Of a stretch of 64,000 nucleotides of DNA, positions 1-12,440 are shown one piece after another. Below the pieces are notes generated by a model. The model made no database searches and had not been told where the DNA came from. It worked only from the letters and a program-made list of their open reading frames with translations. Both the position numbers and the translations under genes were made by a program. Numbering within the stretch: the first letter of the stretch is position 1; each line of letters starts with the position of its first letter. This DNA is from Hyalella azteca (Eukaryota; Arthropoda; Malacostraca; Amphipoda; Hyalellidae), in contig NW_025931904.1 of NCBI RefSeq assembly GCF_000764305.2, positions 62,001-126,000 on the forward strand, written 5' to 3'.

Positions 1-3000
1 AGTGGAGCTGAACATAATTTGCCAAATTTCCCCTCATGAATGTTTCATTTACAATTATTTTACTTAAATTTGTTTAACGTCAGGTTCAGTTTTCTCGTGG
101 AATATTTTTAGAAAAAAATGGGTCTAAAAAATTAAACATTTTGCATACAAATCTGCAAATCAAGCGTGTGTCCTTTCAGCTCGCTGTATTGCAAAGAGAA
201 TGATGAAGTTTTTTTGAAGATTTTAAATTGAAAATTTCCCACTATAATGCATTACAAGCGTTGTATAATCTTCTTGAATTTCCGTATAATTTATTTTTGG
301 TTAGCGTGTAATCATAGATAATGAGGACCCTAATTCTGTCCTCTATCTGAATAAGCTCATCCGAATTTTGATTCTGGGAAGAGAATGCCAATTATTTTGT
401 GGAAATTTGAGGCTCATTCGCTTGGCGTTCCGTTGCTCTCAAGACAGAAATTTGATTTTACCGTATGTACTATATAATATATAAAAACAGCCTTATTAAG
501 GCGAGTAATCTCTTCATTAACCGCTAAATTTTCCACCTGATGACAACCTCTATAAAGACTGAAAAACTTCCTTTTTGGTTTTCATACAATAGAGTCGCTA
601 CAGGGAGCATCTGGGTAAAATAGAAACTTTTTTATTTACTGACGGGTCTTTGTGAAACTTCGTACACATATTTAAAAGAACAAGAAAAGAAAATTTTGTC
701 CTGATGAATTTTTTAGAAAAAGAAAGAAAACGTTAAATGCTTAGATAACGGAAAAAATGAGTCTATTAAAAGTCTATCTCCTTCAATTTTGGTGCTACAA
801 CATAGAAATAAATATCATTCGATTCATAAAGAGAATGTCTATCAACTCTAGAACTACTTTTCAATTTTTGTATTTAATTTTTTCGATATGGTTTTTCCCA
901 TTTTCTCCTATATTTCACTTCTTCCACCTAATTTTTCCAATGTGTAATCCAAACCATATATACACGTCAGATAAAGGGAATTTTAAAGTTGCCAAATTTT
1001 TTACGTTTTTTTACGGATCAAAGGCGTATTTCGGAAATTTTTATTGTTTGGAAGAGCCAAATAAGTGATATTTATTGAAAAAGAATAAAATACTAAAAAA
1101 TCCACAAATGCTTGATACTAGTAGCCCAAGATCTCCCCATTACCAATTACTCGTACTGAGGGTACCATCACGCGCCTCTAAACTTATTCTTGTCGAATTT
1201 AACACGAACAATGAGTTATAAATGGGATTTTCGTGAGTTATAAATGGGCTTTATTTATATTATATGATAATATTACAAAACTTTAAAACAACCTCACGCA
1301 AAAAGTAATGGATGTTCATCTTATTTGCTTTTTTGAACGCGTCTCGTTTACAGCATTAAAATGAGTGCAAACTCTTCGCCAACAACGCAAATAATGATCT
1401 ATAAATACCGTTTTAAAAATAGATATATGTAAATCTTGTTAAGAAATTGTCATTTATAAAAATTACAAACGGTTATATATGGTATGTTGAGTTAGATACG
1501 TCTTTTCGGCAGGTAAAAATGAACCCCAAAAACGGAAAAGTCATATTCTTCGATTTTCTGACCCAGACCTTAAAAGCTTAAATGAACTCATTAGGAATAA
1601 CCATTTTTTTCAAATTCTAATATCCATCATCATAAATTTCTGTTTCATCCATAAATTGTAGTTTAATTTTGTTACAGTAATAAATATGAGTAAGTTACTG
1701 TCTTTGCTCAAAAATTCCATTGGAAATCACAATCGTATTTAGGTGCACTTTGTATGACGATTTATGAGCAAGCATTTAAGGACGTTAGTTCGGTAAAGGA
1801 TTACCGAAGACAACATTGACTTTAATATTTCGAACTTGTGGTAGTCTATTACAAAGTAATCAATAATAAAATAGGATTATAATGAAATTAAAATGAATTT
1901 CATGTTTATTGGTAAACTATTCATGATCTTAATTGAATTGAACTGAACAACCTTGGACGTGAATATGAAAAAATATCAGAGAGAAGAGAAATAAGCTTAC
2001 CCGTCTGTCTGACACGCACATAATGTAAGCTAAAGAAAATCAATTTGTCGGCGTATTACAAAATTAAAGAAATTTGACTTTTAAATTTCGCGCGTACTTT
2101 GTCTGTAAACAAACAACGTTGTACCTCCCACAGGATGCGTAAAGCCAATCTCGAGTTAATTCAATACATTAAAGGGCTTACTTGAAAACATATAAATTAA
2201 GTACGAGCAAGAACACATGACTACTACAACAATAAAAAATACCCTGAAGTGTTGTGAACAAAACGATACTCATATCTCAAATGAGAGGAGACATAATCAA
2301 TAATTTGGTTTTAATTAATGTTCAGGAGTATACCTGGAATTTTGATGGAACTTAGTGTTCGGGAAATTTCCGATCCGGGCTTCTGGAAAGGCTACGGCGA
2401 AGAAGCGGAACGGGCTCAGTCCATATAAGGATGAGTCGCTGCTCTCGTAAAAGCTTAATTCTGTAAACTCTACTGCGCGGTCGCGTTCAGTTCCTCTACG
2501 TGCTTAATGTTACCTTAGTTTCCTAAATTCTCTAAATGAATGGTGTTAATTTGTTGTGCACAACCTTTGATTTGTTTAAATTTCAGTTTTGGGGTGCATG
2601 CGTTTTTTCACTTCTTTTGACACTTTGGCCAGCTCGTCAAATTGCCTATTTGACTTGAAACCTTAAAACTTTAACTATTAACCTCTAAACTTTAAACCTT
2701 AAAATTAATACCTTGACTGGCCAAGGTGGTCATTCTCTATACTAAGGTGACCCATATTTATGTTCGGAACTGCCGCGCGTTAAATTAAATCATTAATAAT
2801 TACTACAATAATTGATTTCTACTTCTAAAAGCACTACGCAATTTGTGCACTTAATCTTAATTGATTAAGGTGAGCCATAAGCTTTTATTAACGTATACTT
2901 CTGAACTACTTCTGATTAACAACTGAAATATTTGAATTATTACTTTTTACTAGCTTATTGACTCTATTGTAATAATGCGTTTGTTTTACCAGTATCTCGA

Positions 3001-3118
3001 GTAATCTTCAACATCTGCTGCCCCACTGCCAAATTAAGTTAAACCTGGACGCAGCTTTCTAAATGGATTTTAAACTACCTTGAGTATGAAGAAACTGCCC
3101 CGAATAAGAAGCTTTGAA
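1..3118. other. AT-rich stretch without a recognisable gene
   Basis: No open frame here has coding character. The longest (757-1068, plus, 103 codons) is Phe/Ile-rich, as expected from T-rich sequence. A direct repeat with core GAGTTATAAATGGG occurs twice near 1210-1250. A somewhat GC-richer patch lies at 2340-2480 but is interrupted by stops in the frames I read. Confidence 0.6.
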
Positions 3119-3126
3119 TAAATTCT
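3119..3126. repeat. Left target-site duplication TAAATTCT
   Basis: An exact 8-bp match to 3784-3791 directly abuts both termini of the inverted-repeat element. This fixes the insertion boundaries. Confidence 0.85.
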
Positions 3127-3318
3127 GGTATTATTGCAGATTAACTACATCCAAAAAAAGGGTGTTTTTTTTTAATTATATGTTTTTTGGGGTGTAGATT
3201 ACGAATCTGAAATCCATTTTTGGCGGTCGGCATCGGAAAACCGATTTTTTGCAATAATACCGATCACACGTAGCGCACGACATCTTGAATGAAACTTACC
3301 CGTTGCACTGCAACGGGT

Positions 3319-3375
3319 AAAGAAGACGAAAATGTTACCCGTTGCACTGCAACGGGTAACATTTTCGTCTTCTTT
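3319..3375. repeat. 57-bp perfect palindrome inside the transposon
   Basis: Two 28-base arms (starting AAAGAAGACGAAAATG and ending CATTTTCGTCTTCTTT) flank a single central C at 3347. A second copy of the inner motif TTACCCGTTGCA..TGCAACGGGTAA lies just upstream (about 3296-3320), so two cruciform-capable units are stacked. Confidence 0.85.
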
Positions 3376-3557
3376 GTCCATAAATCTGGAGATACATTGC
3401 CACATCGAGAGATCACAACCTAACGCCAACTCGCAGGTTGGGTTGGTTCGCCCAGGTTCCTTTTAGATCAAAATGCTATCTAAAAAAAGGAACTTGGCTG
3501 ACTTAACCCAACCTAAGAGCTTTTTGTAAAATTTCGATGAACAATCCGACCCTTTAT

Positions 3558-3651
3558 ATAAAGGTGAGTGGGTAACGTAAGTTACGTAACCCCCATGTTA
3601 GTAAATAAAGGTGAGTGGGTAACGTAAGTTACGTAACCCCCATGTTAGTAA
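3558..3651. repeat. Two 47-bp direct repeats in the transposon interior
   Basis: Copies at 3558-3604 and 3605-3651 appear identical. Each contains the near-palindrome GGGTAACGTAAGTTACGTAA followed by CCC. They lie just inside the right terminal repeat. Confidence 0.8.
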
Positions 3652-3783
3652 GTCGCGAAAAAAATCGGTTTTCCGATGCCGACCGCCAAAAATGGATTTC
3701 AGATTCGTAATCTACACCCCAAAAAACATATAATTAAAAAAAAACACCCTTTTTTTTGGATGTAGTTAATCTGCAATAATACC

Positions 3784-3791
3784 TAAATTCT
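3784..3791. repeat. Right target-site duplication TAAATTCT
   Basis: Exact partner of 3119-3126, directly following the terminal ATACC of the element. Confidence 0.85.
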
Positions 3792-6700
3792 TATTAAAAT
3801 GCCTTAATTGATGATCACTTATTTCTATCCTGCTTAGCGCTTAATTTTTGAAATCATTTCTAGAAGAGGATTACCTCCAGCGTAGGGAGAAAAACCCTAC
3901 ATTAGAGCGTGATTTCATTTGTTGAGATGTGTATGAATGATGGAAAATGTCGAGAGTTTACCAACGCTCAATAAAGGCTGGGATAGTGATTGTTTCGGAC
4001 ACAAATAATAATTATGCTGATAATCAATACGAAGCTCGGGTGCCTTGAAAATTATTTAATATTTAATTGATTACTATTAACAATAACATGGTTTAATTGG
4101 TGGTAAGAATATTAATCAAGAAAATAATCTACCAGGTCTTAGATCACGTGAAGACTTATATTACAAGCATACCAATTACGAAAAAATCTGGAGGGTGTTA
4201 GAACACAGGGAAGATTATTTATTATAAGAACACTAATCACGATGAAAATCTTCACGGTTTTCGAACTCATATAGATGCCTACCCTATTCACTAAGAACAC
4301 TTGATACTAAGAACAAGATAATATACAGGGTGTTCGATCACACAGAAGCTAATACAGTGTCACGATCAATACGAAGAAGAGGATCTACTGCCATTCCTGG
4401 AAATTGTTCCCCTTAGACCCGACCATACGATTAGGCTTCACTATTCATGATGCGGCGCTCGTGTAGCACTTGTATCGGCGACGCGTTCTAATTTTTGTAG
4501 CGTTTCCCCCTCCATGGAACGGCCGGCAACCTTTTCCATTAGGGAACATAATCGATATTTCGTGCGTACTGATGACCTTTCCCTGTACGAAGAGATGGCA
4601 GGGCTTGGCTAATCCCCACGCACACTCAGGGGACTTCCCTCAGCTGAGGGGAAGGGTCCAGACTTCACCGTGAATCATAACGTTGAAATTTATATGAAGC
4701 AGACAAAGTATATTGATGACTGACAAGGATTAAAATTTCTATATTCAAAACTACTGAGGGTTCAAGTTAATTTGAAAATCTTTATAAAAGATTTTTATGG
4801 GAGTGAAATTTCGAAGACTTGTGGAATAGTTTAGTGCATAATGATATTGAACAAAACTTTTTTTCGTGTACGAAAAACTGACGTTGTAGACTTGAATGGT
4901 TTCTTTACTCTCTTCACGAATTGTAATAAAAAGGAAGAGGAAGATGTTACATTTAAAAGTTGGACAAAAAAATAAAATTCAGATAAACCTTCAGATGAAA
5001 ACGATAGTCTCGCGGAACTGCCTTAAGTGAGAGTTAGGAAACTTGATAGGACTTTAACGATTGGAGGATTGTGAAGATAGAGAAAATTTATCTTAATGAG
5101 TCCAATCCACCTAGGACTTGAAATGCCTGGTCTAGTCGTCTGTTTAAATAAGTATAGTTTTAATGAAGTTTTCGGTAACTGTGATACGGTAATGAAGAAT
5201 TTTCCTGACAGATACCGGGAAAATAAGTCGCATAGATAGATTTTCAATTTACAATTTACTTATATATATGTATCGTAATTTCATATTAATAGGAGTAATT
5301 GCAATTAATTTATGTCTAGAATACGCTGAAGAAATTGTGTGCTAAAAATGTGAGGATTAATGATGTAATTCAGCAATAATAATGATTGTAAAATTGCTAT
5401 AAAACTCTATCACGCTTTTCGAATATAGAAAGTTCACCAAACACCAAATTTTATATTATATTTTATCACTGTTTCATAAAAGCATTAAAAAATTTGAATG
5501 ATGGGCAGAAATTTATTAAATTAATTGTAAATTCATTTTTTGTAACTTATTAAATTCTTCTTTTTTCCCAGCATTTGTAGCTACCTGCAATTATCCTTTC
5601 AAGCCCTCTTGTGTCTGACGTTCTTAGGCCTAAACCCTCAACTTGACGTCGGTGGTAAATGCCGCGAGCAAACAAAGGGAACTGAGGGGAGAAGCTCCTT
5701 GCCGCTTTTCTATTCCTGATCTGACATACAATCTTCTAGGAACGAAACTCAAATGTACATATGTTGTTGCATTCAAAAGTACACTGATATTCATATAATT
5801 ATTTAATAAGCATTGAAAATTGAATAATTATTAATTAATTATAATTACAATTAGTAATTATGATTATTCACGTATGAGAAATAGGTACTTATGCATATAT
5901 AGCATAAGCATCATTCAAGGGGTTATTAGTAAATTAGTGACACGATGTAAGTATTAACTTGGCGATGTTCGAGACTTTGAATTAATGAAAATGTTGTTTA
6001 ACGATTTTTCGTGCGAGGAAAAAGTAAAATATTTGTTTTTACTTGCTGCTGGAGTCTAAAAATTTGTCATTTGAATTTTTTCGCCTTTTTAAGATACTTT
6101 ACTGTCAAGACTAATTTGAGAACAACTAACTTATTTATTAATTCAGTATCCATCACAGCGCTCAGTCGCCTTCTCGAAAGGAGAAATAACAACTTAACAA
6201 CTTAACATCCATAAATTGATTTACCACGAAATACTCTTTTCATGAAGCTATACAAGATATTTTTCCCATAGACATTGGCCGATGCAGTGCTAAGTTTTCT
6301 GTAACTATATAATAAAGTTGGTTACGTTCTCCAAAGCTGAAATAGAAGAATTAGCGTGAAAAAGATCGTTAAATTCGTAAACTCAATGCGTTTTAAATTT
6401 GCGTAGGATAACACATTTAATCATTGCATTATTATCGCGTCATTAATACGAGTATGTATAGATATGTTTTTTCAACCTCTGCTCAATTAGACTTTTTCTA
6501 GTTGGATGCTGGTTATATATAAACCGAGTATATGCATATACCAAAATAAAATAAACAATACCAAAATTATGCGCAATTTCCGGGCAAAAGGATATTTTTA
6601 GACTAAATTCTACTTTCAATAATAATATTCCCTTGTATTTTGTATTATCTGCACTTAAAGTCCGTTTCTAGAAATAAATTCTCCAACACATTTAAAAATT

Positions 6701-8166
6701 ATCCGATATTGAGTGTTGTTCGGTACTGCTACCAGCTAGTATTGCCTCTTGATTTTTATTTTGGAGGCAATTTTATTTTTATCTTGATTTTTTATTAAGA
6801 GGAGAGCGAGGACACAAATTCTTCGAGTGCTCTCGCCAATCAATCTTCGAGGTCCTGCATCGAGAACTTGAGCAAAAGGAATGGCACGGCCCACTCGTTC
6901 GGTTCAGACACGAACGCCCGCCTCTGTAAAAGTTAACGCAGGAATGTCGTTGTCATTTGTTGCTATGGTTCCTTGTTGAAAAATAGCTCTAAATCGAAAA
7001 AAAACTGGAGAACATTCGAGGCATGAGCAAAATTTGTGCGATTGAGCTTCTGATTATAGTGTGATGCTACGTACGGTTAAACTTTGGATTTAATTTGCCA
7101 TATGAACTTATTAGTCTTCCACGCATAATCTAATAACACCAGTGGGTTATTAATTGTTGATTTTTCCTACAATACTATATGCTTGTGAAAATTTTAACCT
7201 GAAAATTTCTTTGCTCTTCGGTTTAGCCATTGTTTGTACGGCTGAAAGAAGATACGGGAAGCCTTGGTCGCCGATTTTATTTTATCAAGCAGATTTTTTA
7301 TTTTAAATCAAAACAACATCCATAACAAAAAAATATTAAAAGATGTAAAGTTATGCTAAAACAAGACGACAGAACAATTGAATCGCTAGATGCATGAAGC
7401 CAACTTAATGGTATTCTCAATTTTGTCTGAATCATCTTTGAAGCACATCTTGGCTTTAAAAGCTGATTCTATATTAATCATCAACTGCTTCTTCCAAGAA
7501 GTTGTTACTTCTAAGTTTATTATAACTTTTATTATTTAATCTTTTATAACATGTAACTACAAAATATATTGTAAGTTTTCACTTTTATATCTATCATATA
7601 CTTCCAGTTCAACATCCATTTAAATCGTTTTAATACATATACGGTGAATTGCTATCACTACTTCTATTATCACTATTATCTCCAGCATCAATGTCGTCTT
7701 ATCTCTTTAGAAAGTTGTATAAATTCATTTCTACGAGCCGGAGATCTTGTATAGATTTTAATGAAGGACATCCTATAGTGAATTCCCCTCACTTTAAATT
7801 CATAGGCTTCAGGCTTGACGCTCATCAGTAAATCAATTTATACTAAAAAAATCGTAATCAATGCACCCGATTTTCAGAGGCATGAAAACCGTGGCAGGGA
7901 CCATCGAGTGGATCAATATGGCAGGCTTCAAATTTGAAATTCATTCTGCCTTGTTGACAGCACCGATTTGCTTGAGTTCATGGTTATTTAATGGGCTCTG
8001 ACAGAAAATTTTTTCAATCAATGGTTGTTATTTTTATTTTGTATTGTTGGACAAAAATTCATCTGTGTACGACGTACTGTAGATTTTTCGGTCACGAATC
8101 TGTTAAATAATGGCTTTTTAGAAGCTATACGCAGTGTAATTGAACAAATAAATTTACAATAAATAT
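3792..8166. other. Intergenic or intronic DNA, no gene seen
   Basis: The stretch 4080-4400 looks like an old tandem array of about 80-bp units (recurring phrases such as ATCACGnnGAAGA and AGGGTGTTnGA), heavily diverged. A GC-richer patch at 4450-4680 includes the 14-bp palindrome CCCTCAGCTGAGGG (4637-4650), but its plus-strand frame of 67 codons shows no domain. The remainder is AT-rich with only short random frames. Confidence 0.55.
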
Positions 8167-8280
8167 CTAATTGAGATACGTACCATATATATCACGCATA
8201 TGTCCTAGAGAAATGAGTGAATGAAATTTGATATGCATAATAAATATAAACAAACAATAATTTTTTCTGAAGATTTCCAC

Positions 8281-8600
8281 TTTCAAAGATAAAGCTTTAT
8301 CAACGTGGCAATTTTGAAAAACTTTTTCCCGTATGAAGCAAATGAAGGCAACAATTGCTCGCGTCACAAGCTTCGGTTGTGAGAGCTTTAAGAAATTTAT
8401 GAGCTTTTGAGTCGAGGCCGACACGGCGTCCTTCATTGGAGCCATTATAGCCCGAAGTTGTTCAGGGCTTGTCCAGATTATAGGCGCCCCGTTTAATTTA
8501 GAGCGGCGCACCAGGGAGGTCTGGGCCGGTACGGCATTGCAACACGCACTGCAAGTCGTCTTCAGTGCTCCTGCTCCTGATGCCTTTATTACTGAAGAAA
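8281..8600 (-). CDS. Weak candidate exon, unknown product
   Basis: A minus-strand frame stays open from 8766 to 8167 (199 codons), long for this AT-rich window. The GC-richer core (about 8590-8340) is preceded by a good acceptor (TTTCTTTTCTTCAG, AG near 8592). Two frames look coding-like after that acceptor: one open across the block (with segments such as CSACCNAVPAQTSL and TSPEQLRAIMAPMKDAV), and another that ends soon in TAA and reads STEDDLQCVLQCRTGPDLPG. Both cannot be right and I recognise neither. It may be a terminal exon or a decayed gene piece. Confidence 0.22.
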
Positions 8601-8934
8601 AGAAAGGGAAAGTTAGGCAATAAAAACTCATCTCTTGTCTTTCTATTGGAGTGTGAATGGAAAGGACGAGAAAGGTATTATATTCTGCTACGATTGCTTT
8701 GTGATTGAAAAATAGAGAGAAGTAATAAATTGAAACGTATGTCATTATGGACAGAAGGATAGGCAATATCTATATTGAACACGTATCTAAATTTTATGAG
8801 CCTATTGCGAGCTAGGAATTTAACTGTTCTATTCAAACTCCGGTTTATATTAGAATATTGATGATTATGAAAAGCTTCTGTGCACTTTGGCGGCAAAACA
8901 TCTTCTCACAACTTAAAGCGAAGTAATCTTAAAT

Positions 8935-9105
8935 ATAACTCAGTGGTACTCACTTAAGTGAGTGACAGAGAGCGCATTTTCTCGTCGACGAAAACGTAAA
9001 GACACGGACGGACAGACGGACAGACAGACACATGGTCAGACGGACGGACGGACATGACGAGCACAATAGCGCATTTTTTCCATAAATGAGAAAATGCGCT
9101 AAAAA
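8935..9105 (+). mobile_element. Hairpin-rich short interspersed element, copy A
   Basis: One of five related copies in the window. In order it has: ATAACTCAG, a 14-bp palindrome (here CTCACTTAAGTGAG, 8949-8962), AGCGCATTTTCTC, the palindrome TCGTCGACGA, a variable tract of GGAC/AGAC tetramers, GAGCACAATAGCGCATTTT, and a terminal GAGAAAATGCGCTAAAAA. The 13-base AGCGCATTTTCTC near the start is the exact inverse of GAGAAAATGCGCT near the end. There is no coding capacity. Confidence 0.8.
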
Positions 9106-9525
9106 CATTAAAATATATTCGAAAAAAAGGAAGTTACTGTCTCACGAGAATGATTACTAAATAGTAAAATTAAAATGATTTTGATAATGTCGATATTCGA
9201 TATTTTACGTGGTAAAGCAACAACGGGTAATTCATATCTGTAATTAAATACAATATTTATGCCACGACCGCGGCAAATTGATATGCAAAATAATAATAAT
9301 AAAAATCAGAAAAATAATAAGTTATAACAAAATCTCATAAAATAAATTCCGTTTGTAACGTAATAGGAAAAGAATGCTGCTGGAAAAACACTATATCACA
9401 GGCATTTAGGTTTATTGGTTGCAGTTACAAGCGGTTCCAGAGGGAGGCGATTAGTGTTCAGGGTTTCAATTAAACTGATGGATGCGAGAGCCCTTGCCCC
9501 GCGTCTCATCTGTTGATATTTTTAG

Positions 9526-9658
9526 GTCTCCTTGCAAGACATTAAAGCCTGCAGAGGCCTTTGCTGATATGAAGAGCGAGTACAGCAATTCTCATTACGT
9601 AAATAGTGAGAATAGTGCCGGACCTGTTCTAGCAGAGAGATCCTGCAAGATGCCTTAA
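9526..9658 (+). CDS. Weak candidate 3'-terminal coding exon
   Basis: A pyrimidine-rich acceptor (GATATTTTTAG, AG at 9524-9525) is followed by 43 codons and a TAA at 9656-9658. The frame reads SPCKTLKPAEAFADMKSEYS and later GPVLAERSCKMP, with balanced codon use unlike the surrounding AT-rich DNA. No partner exon or family was recognised. Confidence 0.25.
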
Positions 9659-11800
9659 ATGAATGCATTCTGCGACTTAACTGCTTATTTTGGTTTTATC
9701 ATTTTTGCTATGCATCAAGATTGTAAGATTGCGCTCGCTTAACTCATTTTTTTTAGTAAAACAGTGTATTTTAAGTGGTTGCGAAAACCTTGTAAATGTA
9801 TTTCGGGCATCATATTGTGTAAATATGTTTCTCATCTGTTTTCAGGTAAAATCTTAATAAATTTATAATTGCGTCTGGGAACAACTCGAGTATAAGGATT
9901 TGACTACCTCTCTGCTTAACTGCATTCCTGCCCGATGCTTTCATCACATTGTGGCTGCAAATTAGGTTTTTAACTTATAAATGAATTTATTTATGGAAGA
10001 TAGTTTATTCGCACTCCGTGGTGCATCCCCTAAAGTTGCGATACAGAGACTGGGTAGAAAACTGTGCAAATCTGCTTATTACTTGCATTACACTTGAATT
10101 GAAACTAAATGCTGTGAAAGGAGTACACAATGATTTAGTTAGTTGGCAGCTTCAGTAGTTAAATATTAACGTAAATTCGTAATATTTTAAAAAATCTAGT
10201 TGCAAGGCATGCATGCACCGGTCCCCACACTCCTGATGCTGGCTTTCATGCCGAGAATTTTTACACATAATTTTTGATGATATCGTGTTATTTTATTTAC
10301 AGCAGTCTCCCTTGTTCATCCGTTTGATCTCGATAGTGTTTCACTTTGTAACAAAACTTGCGATGAGGCATTTTAGTCGCAACGGCAATTTATGCATTTA
10401 TTTACTGGAATAAATGCAGGTCAATGAATGATTTTCCTATGGTGTCTGAGTTCGGTCGCTTTACACTTAAAAAAGGCAAATAATAAATCTTAGTTGATGC
10501 AATCTTTCAACGAAATGTTTTGGGGTTTTACGGGAATTAGATGAAATAACCTCTTTTTCTTGTAAATTACGCAGCATTTAGAAGTTAAATATAAACTCCA
10601 GCGATAATAAAAAAATCGATAAGTGTTCGATAGTGCATATATGGGTTTTTACTTCTTCGAGCCATGCCCTAATTTATCTTTTTTTTATTGCCATAAAAAA
10701 ATTTATAGCCATTTTTTATTGCCATACCCTAATTTACCTTTTTTTATTGCCATTTTATTTATTTTATTAATACATAATAAATATTTTAACTAATACAATA
10801 ATAAAATATTGTAATAGGATACAATATTTTAACTAGGATACAATATTAACATAAAAATGTTCTTCTTTTAAATAAAACAAGTTTCAACTTCATAACGTTC
10901 TTAGTTTTTTATTTATTAACAAATTAAAAGGGTCAGTTAATTCTGGTTCACCCTGTACTTGTCAATGTCAAATTTGGATTTTCTATGTAATGGCGGAAAA
11001 GAAACTTGAAAAGGCAAAAATTAAATGTTAGGGAATAACGGCGTTGACTTTTTTTCGTGGAAATTCCTCTCTGGCTAAAATTTAATTGGAAATTCAGATG
11101 CGTGTTGGCATTAAATTCCGGTGCGAAAATTACGCATTCACAGAACGCTTTCTGTTTGATGGCTCGAAATTCATTAACATTCGTGGGGCGAGAATATCGA
11201 GCAGGCAAATTAGTTAAACGCTGCAGCACTCGACCTCATACGCGATTGTTGGCAGCTAGTTGCTTGAACAATACATTTACTACAATTTCTTCAGTTACCA
11301 TGGAGGAATTTTTATTGCATAATCAGCATATGGAAAATGAAAAATGAACAAATTATTCATAATTCCCAAAGATTTTAAATAATATTTAAGCCTTGTTGTG
11401 TTCAAGTTCTACTTGCCTATTACTGTTTGTGCATTTTTTATCCTTGTAGTTTTTCTCCAGTTACTGTCTTATAAATCTCCTGCATGTTCATTTTACATAG
11501 TTTATTCACTAGAATGACTGCAATTGTTCGGCGTCAATATATTCGAGTGCGTTACTCTTGATGACCCTTATTTGCACAATTAAATGGTCGTGTTTTGAGA
11601 GGTTCGCTTCACGTACGGCAGCGAACATTCACCGTAAGTGCTTATGTGTCAGCATGTTTATTAATTGACACACTGGATTGTCATTACCTATCCTGTAGTC
11701 TGTGTGAGCAGTCAGACAACGTTCTAATTAAGCAATATTTCTATTGTGTTCATATTTTTGTTGTGCTTTATATCATAGTGACTAAATTGTTGCGATGTCT
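9659..11800. other. AT-rich stretch, no gene seen
   Basis: It contains a duplicated block around 10665-10765 (GCCATACCCTAATTTACC-like, followed by T-runs and ATTGCCA). Overlapping open frames on both strands at 10948-11347 lack coding character. Confidence 0.5.
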
Positions 11801-11814
11801 TTTCTTATTATAAT

Positions 11815-11839
11815 CTAATTGTTGCGGTGCAACAATTAG
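11815..11839. repeat. Hairpin at the head of the 32-bp array
   Basis: CTAATTGTTGC, a 3-base GGT loop, then GCAACAATTAG: an exact 11-bp inverted repeat. Its left arm matches the core of the 32-bp unit that follows. Confidence 0.75.
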
Positions 11840-12183
11840 ATCAATCTTATTATGACCTAATTGTTGAGGCGCGTTATCTTATTATGATTTAATTGTTGAG
11901 GCGCGTTATCTTATTGTGACCTAATTGTTGCGGCGCGTTATCTTATTATGATTTAATTGTTGAGGCGCGTTATCTTATTATGACCTAATTGTTGCGGCGC
12001 GTTATCTTATTATGACCTAATTGTTGAGGCGCGTTGTCTTATTATGACCTAATTGTTGAGGCGCGTTATCTTATTATGACCTAATTGTTGCCGCGCGTTA
12101 TCTTATTATGACCTAATTGTTGCGGCGCGTTATTTTATTATGACCTAATTGTTGAGGCGCGTTATCTTATTATGACCTAATTG
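11840..12183. repeat. 32-bp tandem array, about 11 units
   Basis: The core AATTGTTG recurs at 11859, 11891, 11923, 11955, 11987, 12019, 12051, 12083, 12115 and 12147, exactly 32 bp apart. A truncated unit follows at 12179. Units vary at few positions (TGAGGCGC, TGCGGCGC or TGCCGCGC; GACC or GATT), indicating recent expansion. Confidence 0.92.
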
Positions 12184-12440
12184 CCGCGTTGCGCTATATA
12201 TTCCGTATATTTGTCCGTACATACGCCGTGCGTGGTCGTACAACGTCCATTCATCGCCGTGCGTATAGTCTTATTACGGCCGTAAATAGACATAACTTGC
12301 GTAACTCCCCTACGCTGCGTAACGGCCACATGTATCACCGACGCACGATCGAGGAGCCGGATTGCGTATTGATTAAGACTAACCCGCTGCGCCAGCGCAC
12401 CATAGCTTTCCAAATTACATGCTTTATGGCACGAACCTTA
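12184..12440. other. CpG-rich unique block next to the 32-bp array
   Basis: CpG dinucleotides are markedly dense here (many CGCC, GCGT, CGTA) compared with the flanks. Both strands carry open frames (plus 12189-12446; minus 12413-12177), as expected where stop codons are rare because A+T is low. Neither translation resembles a known domain. It may be the source of the array unit's GGCGCG motif, a transposon remnant, or a CpG island. Confidence 0.45.

Larger units (their letters stand above)
3127..3783. mobile_element. Non-autonomous DNA transposon (MITE-like) with long terminal inverted repeats
   Basis: The 657-bp element begins GGTATTATTGC and ends with its reverse complement GCAATAATACC. 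The left arm (about 3127-3250) and right arm (about 3661-3783) are near-identical inverted repeats of about 120 bp, differing mainly in homopolymer length. Both ends are flanked by TAAATTCT (3119-3126 and 3784-3791), an 8-bp target-site duplication. There is no transposase frame inside, so it would depend on an enzyme encoded elsewhere. An 8-bp duplication is typical of hAT, P or Merlin-type elements; the termini do not let me choose between them. The interior carries a 57-bp palindrome and a 47-bp direct repeat. Confidence 0.88.

Noticed and set aside
757..1068. 103-codon plus-strand frame
   Set aside because: Rich in Phe, Ile and Asn as expected from T/A-rich DNA; no signal for coding and no splice context.
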